Below the pieces are notes generated by a model that saw nothing but the letters and a program-made list of their open reading frames with translations, was not told where the DNA came from and searched no databases. From assembly GCF_001263205.1 (NCBI RefSeq), contig NZ_CP012333.1, positions 9,529,501 to 9,593,500 on the forward strand: a stretch of DNA of 64,000 nt, written 5' to 3'. This DNA is from Labilithrix luteola (lineage in GTDB: Bacteria; Myxococcota_A; Polyangia; Polyangiales; Polyangiaceae). Position numbers and translations under genes: made by a program. This document shows positions 40,692-47,705 of the stretch, piece after piece (position 1 is the stretch's first letter; each line of letters begins with the position of its first letter).

Positions 40692-41239
40692 TGTTTCACC
40701 ATTGCGGCTTCGAGCTGCGCTCGTGCGCGGCGGAATCGGAAATAGGCCGTCGAGAGCGGACAACCCACGATCTCTGCGGCGTCCTCCATCGACACTTCTT
40801 CGATCGCGTGGAGGACGAAGATGGTTCGCTTGTCGTCGTCGAGCCGATCGAGCAGAAGAAGGAGCTGCTCCTGCGCCTGTGCGAGCTCGAGCCCCTCCTC
40901 TTGAGAGGGAGCGACGCTGGACTCCGGAATGGCTTCGACGAGCGCCTCACGGCGGTGATGCGCTCGCTTTCGGTAGTTTCTCGCATGATTCGTACAAATC
41001 GCGTACAGCCACGACCGAAGCCCGGTGTCGCTCAGTGCGCCGCGCTTCTGATGGACCGTCGTGAAGACCTCCTGACAGAGGTCGTCGAGGTCCCGCTCGG
41101 GTACGCCGAGGAATCGGAGAAGACGCCACACGTACCGACCGTGCGAGAGCACGATCTCGCGCACGGTCGGCGCCGAGCTCACCGAAGTGACCTCGCGGTC
41201 GGCCGTGGGGGCTGAAGAGAGCATCCTGAGCACGCTCAT
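40688..41239 (-). CDS. ECF-family sigma factor (cassette B)
   Basis: 183 residues. Region 2: YVWRLLRFLGVPERDLDDLC, QEVFTTVHQKRGAL, LRSWLYAICTNHARNYRKRA. Region 4: LDRLDDDKRTIFVLHAIEEV followed by MEDAAEIVGCPLSTAYFRFR. The (D/E)DLCQEVF block and the RSWLYAI helix are classic ECF features and are better conserved than in the cassette A sigma. The first 25 residues are not conserved and ATG 41239 could be too far upstream. Expected to activate cassette B. Confidence 0.88.
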   Translation of the reverse strand: MSVLRMLSSAPTADREVTSVSSAPTVREIVLSHGRYVWRLLRFLGVPERDLDDLCQEVFTTVHQKRGALSDTGLRSWLYAICTNHARNYRKRAHHRREALVEAIPESSVAPSQEEGLELAQAQEQLLLLLDRLDDDKRTIFVLHAIEEVSMEDAAEIVGCPLSTAYFRFRRARAQLEAAMVKQ

Positions 41240-41352
41240 CGGGCTTGCTCAGAGGAAATGTCGGGTCACGCTTCGCGTTTCAACATTCCGGAAAGAAATC
41301 GCCCTGAAGTCGTCACTTCACCGCCTCCTGGCCGAAGCGGGGCTGTGGTCGT

Positions 41353-42405
41353 TCATGGAAACGCGCGCCAGGAGAGACCGACGTCGAGCTCTGCTGTTGC
41401 GGCCGGCACGGAAAACGACGGCTGTTCGCTCGCTCCCGCGACCCGGTACACGAACGCCGGGGATGTGGGCGCGAAGCGCGCGGCGACGGCTGCAAAAGGG
41501 GCGAACGCGCCGGCGCGGCCGCGGACCTCGACCCGAAGAGGCAAAACGAGGAACCCGAGGCTCCCGTCCCTCGACTGCGGGCCGAGCGGTTCGGCGTGAA
41601 GCAGGGCGTAGTGGGCGCCGGCACACGCGAGGACGTTCACGCGCGTCCGTCCGAGGTCGAGTGGGCAAAGCTCGACTCCGCCCTCGACACCTCGAACGGA
41701 GATCCCCTCGCCCGGCACGGTTTTACGGTCCGTACCCAAGGGATAGGCCGCCCCGCGAACCGCGACCGGCACGAAGTGTGGGACATGGACCATGCCGAAG
41801 AGCGAGGGCCCGACCGTCGCCACCGGCGTGAATCCTATGGGAACGCTCGCTCCCAACCCGACGTCGATCACCCACGGCGTCCGCGTGTGCGGCGGAGGAG
41901 GAGGAAGGCGCAACGGCTCGATGCGCGGAGCCGGTGCCTCTTCGTAGAGCGGCGGAGGAAGCTCGTCGAGCGGCTCGGTTGCCTTGGTCTGAGCGGCCGC
42001 ACGCACGCGCGGCGTCTCGACCAGCAGCACGAGAGCCAGGGTTAGCGACTCGTCGAGTGCTCGGCACGAACGCGCCGGCGAATCGATTGTTCGCTCGCCG
42101 AGTGCACGTCCGTGGGCATCCCGTAGAACGAGCTCGGTTCGAAAGCCGCCTGCACGCGGCTCGACGTGGCCGAGCACGAAGAAGTCGGCGCGCTTCTGTT
42201 CGACGGTGAGGAGGATGTCTGCCGACGCGCGTTCCTTCGTCCTCGCGACGACCTCGTCGGGCGAGATGCATCCGTCGGCCCCCGGTGCGCGCGTCAGCTT
42301 CACGGCAACGTGAACTGGACGAGCAGGCTCCTCGGCGCCGGCGATCTCCGCGAGAGCCGAGATAGCGACTCCCGAGAGTACGGCAACGCGACGTGCAAGA
42401 GCCAA
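41353..42405 (-). CDS. Exported protein with C-terminal beta-barrel-like domain (cassette B)
   Basis: 350 residues from a TTG at 42405, which has GGAAGG six bases upstream and gives a proper signal peptide (MALARRVAVLSGVAISALAE). The open frame extends further upstream, but that extension is Arg/Cys-rich and unlike a leader. N-terminal domain (VHVAVKLTRAPGADGCISPD, ADFFVLGHVEPRAGGFRTEL), Pro-rich linker (LRLPPPPPHTRTPW), then amphipathic strands (VIDVGLGASVPIGFTPVATV, FAPFAAVAARFAPTSPAFVY) ending in WRAFP with terminal aromatic-type residues as in outer-membrane proteins. Same architecture and position as 28020-29135. The function might be a transport or sensing module for the cassette; this is inferred. 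Confidence 0.66.
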   Translation of the reverse strand: MALARRVAVLSGVAISALAEIAGAEEPARPVHVAVKLTRAPGADGCISPDEVVARTKERASADILLTVEQKRADFFVLGHVEPRAGGFRTELVLRDAHGRALGERTIDSPARSCRALDESLTLALVLLVETPRVRAAAQTKATEPLDELPPPLYEEAPAPRIEPLRLPPPPPHTRTPWVIDVGLGASVPIGFTPVATVGPSLFGMVHVPHFVPVAVRGAAYPLGTDRKTVPGEGISVRGVEGGVELCPLDLGRTRVNVLACAGAHYALLHAEPLGPQSRDGSLGFLVLPLRVEVRGRAGAFAPFAAVAARFAPTSPAFVYRVAGASEQPSFSVPAATAELDVGLSWRAFP

Positions 42406-42523
42406 CCCGCGCCTTCCATAACACAGCCGTGCCCGGCCGAACGAGTCGTCGGCACACCTCGTCCGCCATGGCCGCGGTCTCGCAATCACCACGTTCGCGC
42501 TCGAGGAGGACGTCTCCCTGCAA

Positions 42524-42546
42524 GCCCGCACACGACGTGCGGGCTG
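42524..42546 (-). terminator. Hairpin after the large oxidoreductase gene
   Basis: AGCCCGCAC and GTGCGGGCT form a perfect 9-bp stem with a 5-base loop, 24 bp beyond the oxidoreductase stop and 118 bp before the cassette B head gene. There is no T run; it would at least separate the two transcription units. Confidence 0.5.
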
Positions 42547-42569
42547 CCATGGGACCTACGCCAGCGCGA

Positions 42570-45500
42570 TCAGATGCGGAGCACGTCGGGGCGCATGGCG
42601 AGCAAGCGCTCGAGCCACGCGTTCGCGACCTTCTCCTGCATCGAGTTCGCGCGGAGGCGTTCGTTGAGGTGCTGGAAGTCGACCGCGTCGAGCTCCTGGT
42701 CCTGGTTGTAACAGGAGAACACGAGCGTCTCTTTGCCGGTCTTCGGGTCGCGGTGCTTCTGGAGGCACTGCGCGCAGACCTCCTTCATCATGCACTGCAT
42801 CGGCGAGTTGATGCTGCCGATCGCGAGGTGCCGCGGGTCGAGCATGGGCTGGAGCACGCCGTGGCGCGCTTCCTTAACGGCCGCCATCATGCGGTCCGAG
42901 CCGATGGCGATGATGCGGTTCACCTTGGAGAGCTTGATCTCCTGCGCACCGATCTCGCCCTTTCCGTAGGCCACCATCGCCTGGACGATGTTGCCTCGGA
43001 ACTTCACGTCTTGGCGGCGGCGAGGCTCGATCTCCGCGCCCTGATCGGTGCACCAGATGACCTGGTCGGTGTAGCGCTCGATCTCGTCCTGCTTGAAGAG
43101 GTCCTCGCCCTTCTTGTAGCCGGCGAAGTAGAGCACCGTTGCGCCGAGCGCTTTGAACGCGCGTGCGATCGAGAAGAGAACGGCGTTGCCGAGACCTCCG
43201 CCCGCGAGGAGTACGGTTTCCGCCGGCTTGATCTCCGTGGGCGTTCCGGTGGGCCCCATCAAGACGATGGGCTCGCCCGGTCGAAGCGCCGCGCAGAGTC
43301 GCGACGAGCCGCCCATCTCGAGCACGATCGTGCCTAGAAGGCCCTTCTCCTCGTCGATCCACGCGCCCGTGAGCGCGAGCCCCTCCATCGCGAGGCGTGT
43401 GCCCGCGATCATGGGGGCATACGACTCGAAGTTCTGCAGGCGATAGAACTGGCCCGGCTGGAACTTCCGCGCCGCAAGCGGCGCCTGCACGACCACCTCG
43501 ATGATCGATTGCGTGAGGCGATTGACCTCGACGACCTTCGCGGTGAGCGCGTGGTGCATCTTGCCGAAGAAGGACGAGAGAGCTGCGTTGCGCTCGGGTT
43601 GTTCGGCGGGCGAAAGGTGATCGAGCTCGGGGAACAGGGCCGAGACGTGGCGGAAGCCGTGCTTCGCGCTGGCCATCGCTTTGACGACGCTGCCCGCGTA
43701 GTGCGGGTGGTTGTCGCCATAGAAAGAGACGACCTTGCCGTTGTGCGCGTAGCTCGTGAAGAAGGCCTCGTCGCTGCCGCTCGCGGGCACCGGCGTCAAA
43801 ACGACCTCGCCGTCATCGAGCTTCGCGCTGTGAGCCTGGAAGTACTGCTTCTTCGCGTCGAGCTGGAAGGTTCCTTCGTACTCCTTCTCGTACATCGTGT
43901 TGGGGCTCGTGCCGGCGGCGACGCACAGCGTACGAGCCGGGAGCTCCACCTCGTCGCGCTCACCGCCGAGGCGCACGAACTTCACGGCCTTGATGTGGCC
44001 GCGCGCGTCGAGAACGGCCTCGGTCGGCGCGAGGCCTTCGATGTAGCGAACCCCTTCTTCGAGGCTCTTCTGGACCTCTTCGTGATTCAGCCGATAGGCC
44101 GGCGATTCGAGCACGGAACGGCGATACGCGAGGGTGACGCCGCCCCACTTGTCGAGCAAAGGCTGAAGGCGCGGGTCGCGGCCCTCCTTTGCCGCGAGCT
44201 CGCGCTCTTCTTCGAGCTCACGGGCGTGGGCGAGCTGCACCTGGAGCTGCTCCCACTCCTCCTGGTCGAACATCGCGCGAACGGCCTCGGCGCCCTTCTC
44301 TTCCGTGAGCTGGTGCACGCGCGCAGAAAGCTTCTCGATCTGCACCGGGTAGTACGCGAGCAGTTCGGTGGCGGTGTCGATCGCGGTGAGGCCGCCGCCG
44401 ATGACGACCGCCGGCAGCTGGATCTGCAGATTCGCGAGCGAGCTCTTTTTGTAGGCTCCCGTGAGCTGCAGGGCCATGAGGAAGTCGCTCGCCTTACGGA
44501 TGCCGCGGGCGAGGTTGTTCTTCATGTCGATGATCGTGGGTCGACCGGCGCCGGCCGCGAGCGCCACGTGGTCGAAGCCGAGGCTCCACGCGTCGTCGAG
44601 CGACATCGTTCCGCCGAAGCGGACGCCGCCGTAGATCCGCATGAGCGGATTGCGCGCGAGCGTGACGTAGAGGAGCGTGAGGAAGTTCTTGTCCCAGCGA
44701 ACGGTGATGCCGTACTCGCTGACGCCGCCGAAGCCGAGGAGCGTGCGCTCGTCGAGCTCTTCGTAGAGTGTGCCGAAGTCTTTGACGGGGCGCGGCGGCG
44801 TGGTGGCGTCGCCCACGAGCTCGACGGGCAGCGGTTCGATCTTCAGGCCATCGACCGCGACGACACCGAAGCCTTCGCGCGTGAGGTGATGCGCGAGCGT
44901 GTAGCCGGCGGGCCCGAGGCCGACGACGAGCACATTCTTGCCCGTGTACGCGCGCGGGTACGGACGGCGTATGTTGAGCGGGTTCCAGCGCGCGAGGAGG
45001 CCGTAGATCTCGAGGCCGTAGGGCAGCGAGAGAACCTCGGTCAGAACGCGCGTCTCGATCTGCGGGATGTTGACCGGCTCCTGCTTCTGGAAGACGCATG
45101 CCTTCATGCAGTCGTTGCAGATGCGGTGACCGGTGCCCGCGCACATCGGGTTGTCGAGCGTGACGAGGGCGAGCGCCGCAAGGGCATCGCCGTCGCGACG
45201 CATCACGTGCATCTCGCTGATCTTCTCGTCGAGTGGGCAACCCGGAAGTGGAACGCCGAGCGGGTTCTTTTTGACTTCGTTCGATTTGTTGTCCCGCAGG
45301 CCCTTGCTGCACGAGTCCTTTTCACGGTCGTGGCAGTAGAGGCAGTAGTCGATCTCCTGCTCGACTTCGCGCGGGCCGCCGCGGCGATCGGTCAGGGCGA
45401 AGCCATCGCGTTCGCGGCGCTCATGATCGGGACCGACGAAGAGCTCCGGGATCTTGGGCTCGGGACGGCGAAGCTGCACGAGCTTCTGGTAGTCGAGCGT

Positions 45501-46397
45501 CTTCGGCATGTGGAGCGACGACCAGTGATGGGCCGCATCTCCATGATCCGTACGGCGGTGCGCGAGCCACGCTTCGATCGCGTCGAGCGCGAAGGCCACG
45601 ACCTTCTGGTTCTCGGCGTCGGTCGGCGCGCCGGGGGTGGCCACGGCACACGCCTCTTCGCTCGCCTTGCTCGCGTTCCAGTCGGCCGCGAGCGCCGCGC
45701 GCAGTGCCGAGGCGCGCCCACGGAGCTCGTCGGTCCACGCGGCGCCGCCCGCCTTCGCTGCCTTGCGGGCCACCTCGTCGATCTCGGCGAGCTGCACGAC
45801 GGCCTTGGCGACGGCGAGCTCCTCGTCGGGGAGACCGGCAGTGCCACCACGGAGAATCGACTCCGCCTTGTGCGGGACGAGCGCCGAGATCGCCGCCGTC
45901 GACACCGCGCTTGCTTCGGCGAACGTGTGCTTCCAGTTCTTGCCTGCGTCGAGCTTGAGAACGCGCTTCTTGGCGAAGTCTTGCTTGAACCGCCAGAGGG
46001 GCGTGCGGTCCTTCACCTCGGCGGCGAGGTTCTCGAGTTCACGCTCGACCCCGAAGAGGCGGCCGACGAACCAGCTGACGCGCGGAGCGATGGCGAGCAA
46101 GACCGCGCTCACTTGCTCCGGCGTCATTCCCTGGCCCTGCGACGCGCGGTACGCGTCGTACGTCGCGGCGGTGTCCGGCGAGGACGCCCTCAGTTCACTG
46201 CGAAATACATCGAACAGTTCACGCAGACGCTCGGGCGAGTGGAGGTCGCGATAGCGAAACCCCTCGATGCCGAGCGCCATGTCGGCGCTCGGCAAGTCGC
46301 CCAGAGGCGGAAACGATCGGCGGGCGGGCGAAAACGTCGAAGCCCCCGCCCCGTTGGTCTTTGTCGACGTGCCTGCCTGCGGATCGATCGAGGTCAT
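42570..46397 (-). CDS. Fused NfnB/GltD-like and NfnA/PyrK-like iron-sulfur flavoprotein
   Basis: 1275 residues. Residues 1-340: helical N-terminal extension without recognised motif. Residues 350-435: eight Cys (352, 355, 363, 387, 419, 427, 430, 434) as in the two [4Fe-4S] sites of the GltD/NfnB N-terminus. From 485: FAD loop NVLVVGLGPAGYTLAHH; later a second Rossmann loop (PAVVIGGGLTAIDTATELL) and the LCVAAGTSPN block. Residues 960-1275: ferredoxin-reductase/PyrK-like part (KFQPGQFYRLQNFE, TVLLAGGGLGNAVLFSIA) ending with a [2Fe-2S] set Cys1202, 1208, 1211, 1229. These halves correspond to the subunits of NADH-dependent ferredoxin:NADP oxidoreductase, an electron-bifurcating enzyme, or to glutamate-synthase-type reductases. 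The actual electron partners are not shown. YggX-like gene 4 bp upstream. Confidence 0.82.
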   Translation of the reverse strand: MTSIDPQAGTSTKTNGAGASTFSPARRSFPPLGDLPSADMALGIEGFRYRDLHSPERLRELFDVFRSELRASSPDTAATYDAYRASQGQGMTPEQVSAVLLAIAPRVSWFVGRLFGVERELENLAAEVKDRTPLWRFKQDFAKKRVLKLDAGKNWKHTFAEASAVSTAAISALVPHKAESILRGGTAGLPDEELAVAKAVVQLAEIDEVARKAAKAGGAAWTDELRGRASALRAALAADWNASKASEEACAVATPGAPTDAENQKVVAFALDAIEAWLAHRRTDHGDAAHHWSSLHMPKTLDYQKLVQLRRPEPKIPELFVGPDHERRERDGFALTDRRGGPREVEQEIDYCLYCHDREKDSCSKGLRDNKSNEVKKNPLGVPLPGCPLDEKISEMHVMRRDGDALAALALVTLDNPMCAGTGHRICNDCMKACVFQKQEPVNIPQIETRVLTEVLSLPYGLEIYGLLARWNPLNIRRPYPRAYTGKNVLVVGLGPAGYTLAHHLTREGFGVVAVDGLKIEPLPVELVGDATTPPRPVKDFGTLYEELDERTLLGFGGVSEYGITVRWDKNFLTLLYVTLARNPLMRIYGGVRFGGTMSLDDAWSLGFDHVALAAGAGRPTIIDMKNNLARGIRKASDFLMALQLTGAYKKSSLANLQIQLPAVVIGGGLTAIDTATELLAYYPVQIEKLSARVHQLTEEKGAEAVRAMFDQEEWEQLQVQLAHARELEEERELAAKEGRDPRLQPLLDKWGGVTLAYRRSVLESPAYRLNHEEVQKSLEEGVRYIEGLAPTEAVLDARGHIKAVKFVRLGGERDEVELPARTLCVAAGTSPNTMYEKEYEGTFQLDAKKQYFQAHSAKLDDGEVVLTPVPASGSDEAFFTSYAHNGKVVSFYGDNHPHYAGSVVKAMASAKHGFRHVSALFPELDHLSPAEQPERNAALSSFFGKMHHALTAKVVEVNRLTQSIIEVVVQAPLAARKFQPGQFYRLQNFESYAPMIAGTRLAMEGLALTGAWIDEEKGLLGTIVLEMGGSSRLCAALRPGEPIVLMGPTGTPTEIKPAETVLLAGGGLGNAVLFSIARAFKALGATVLYFAGYKKGEDLFKQDEIERYTDQVIWCTDQGAEIEPRRRQDVKFRGNIVQAMVAYGKGEIGAQEIKLSKVNRIIAIGSDRMMAAVKEARHGVLQPMLDPRHLAIGSINSPMQCMMKEVCAQCLQKHRDPKTGKETLVFSCYNQDQELDAVDFQHLNERLRANSMQEKVANAWLERLLAMRPDVLRI

Positions 46398-46401
46398 GCG
46401 C

Positions 46402-46710
46402 TTACTTGTCTCCGTCCTTGGCCTCGTCCTTGTTTTCCGCCGGCGTGAATGCGGTATCGGCCATCTTTCCCTCGCTGAAGCCGAAGTAGACGGAGCACTG
46501 GTCGAACATGAACTTCTGACCGGCCGGCGTGGTCACGTCGACCCGGTAGGTATTCATGAACTTGACCGAGTCCTTCACCCACTGATCCCAGGCCTCCTTC
46601 GAGACCTCTTCGTAGATGCGTTGACCGAGCTCGTTCTTGTAGGGCGGACGCGAAAGGCCGGGGAGCTCTTTGCCGAGCTTTCGGCACTTGACGAGGCGGG
46701 GTTCGGACAT
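46402..46710 (-). CDS. YggX-like Fe(II)-trafficking protein
   Basis: 102 residues. KCRKLGKELPGLSRPPYKNE, LGQRIYEEVSKEAWDQWVKD, then FMNTYRVDVTTPAGQKFMFD follow the YggX pattern: a Cys near residue 8, the LGxRIYxxVSKEAWxxW core, and the closing helix. YggX proteins protect labile Fe-S clusters and move iron in the cytoplasm. It differs from the enterobacterial form by a Lys/Asp/Glu-rich tail and a second Cys (FDQCSVYFGF). Its gene ends 4 bp before the large iron-sulfur oxidoreductase starts, which suits co-expression with an enzyme bearing several clusters. ATG 46710 gives the family start. Confidence 0.85.
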   Translation of the reverse strand: MSEPRLVKCRKLGKELPGLSRPPYKNELGQRIYEEVSKEAWDQWVKDSVKFMNTYRVDVTTPAGQKFMFDQCSVYFGFSEGKMADTAFTPAENKDEAKDGDK

Positions 46711-46857
46711 GATTCCGTGGGTTTTACTCGCGGATGGTGCGAGATGCCAGCAGGACAGGCTCCGCCGTCCAGCCGCCATGATCATCCAGCGCCGCGCCGA
46801 GCACGCCGCGATGTCGAGACGTTGCACGAGCCGGCGCGCGCGACGACGCGCAACTCC

Positions 46858-47657
46858 TCAGAACAACGCGAGTTGGATTCCCGTCGAAGCATTCGACGGA
46901 CCGGCCACGACTTCGAGCTCGTGCGCCTGACCGTGCGGGACGACGGCAACGTCGATTCCACGCGCCGCTTCGGCCACGGTCTCGAGCGCACGCTCGGGCG
47001 TGTTGTTCGAACGCGAGAGGTGACCAAGGTAGAGGCGCGTCAGCCGCGTGCCCACGAGACTCGCGGCGAGCGCGCCAGCCTCCTGATTCGAGAGATGGCC
47101 GAGCCCACCCCTGACGCGCCGCTTCAAATGCTCGGGGTAGGAGCCCCACGCGAGGAGCTCGGGCAATGGTTGGCCTCGAGCATCGCGGCATCGCACGAGC
47201 CGAGGAGCGCGGCGAGGCCTTTGGTCGCACGGCCAACGTCGGTCGCGATGCCGAACGATCGGCCGGCTGCCGCGACACGCAGCGCAACTTGCGGAGCGTC
47301 ATGGGGCACCGGCTCGGCAAGAATCTCGAACGGACCGACGTGGAACGGGCGGCCGGGCGCGTAGTCGTGGACCTTGAACTTGCGCCGAACGCGATCGGCG
47401 TCGATGCCCGGATGAACCCAAACCGGCGCGTTCGTGGCGCGCGCGAGCCGTTCGACCTGGGCGAAGTGATCGCCGTGATGGTGCGTCGGAACGATGGCGT
47501 CCACGCCACGCGGCAAGAACGCGCTCCCGAGTGACTCGAGGCGTTCGGCCGCGGACTTCGGACCGATGCCGGCATCGATCAGAACCCGCGATTCGCCCGC
47601 TTCGATGAGGACGGCGTTGCCGCTCGATCCACTTCCGAGCACGAAGACACGCAGCAT
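46858..47657 (-). CDS. MBL-fold metallohydrolase (YycJ/WalJ-like), one-base frame break
   Basis: Adding one base in the C run at plus-strand 47161-47163 joins two frames into a 266-residue protein. First part: VFVLGSGSSGNAVLIEAGES, LIDAGIGPKSAAERLESLG, metal motif THHHGDHFAQVERLA, HDAPQVALRVAAAG, GIATDVGRA and MLEANHCP. Second part: ELLAWGSYPEHLKRRV, GGLGHLSNQEAGALAA, LYLGHLSRSNNTPE and VVPHGQ. This is the order in WalJ/YycJ-type beta-lactamase-fold exonucleases or hydrolases, with GHLS conserved twice. The join at EANHxPELL matches the family exactly, so this is one gene. Without repair the first frame ends after a short nonsense tail. It is divergent to the zinc-ribbon gene and 147 bp upstream of yggX. 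Confidence 0.8.
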
Positions 47658-47705
47658 CCGGGCCGCGAAGTCCTTCTATGTCGCGCGGAAGAACGCAAGC
47701 GGTAC

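Larger units (their letters stand above)
33138..42405 (-). repeat. Cassette B: second copy of the eight-gene surface-lipoprotein cassette
   Basis: Same eight families, order and orientation as 19636-29135. Product lengths in A/B: barrel 371/350, sigma 197/183, anti-sigma 248/248, Cys-rich 386/397, propeller-1 412/380, propeller-2 446/452, RCC1 455/455, IgGFc-like 611/594. All junctions from sigma onward overlap in this copy. The protein similarity is clear but well below identity, so the duplication is old. Confidence 0.9.

Noticed and set aside
43509..46448. 979-codon plus-strand open frame
   Set aside because: It is the antisense of the 1275-residue oxidoreductase, whose cysteine motifs and nucleotide loops are unmistakable. 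The translated frame is Arg/Val/Leu-rich without motifs, as usual for antisense frames in GC-rich DNA.
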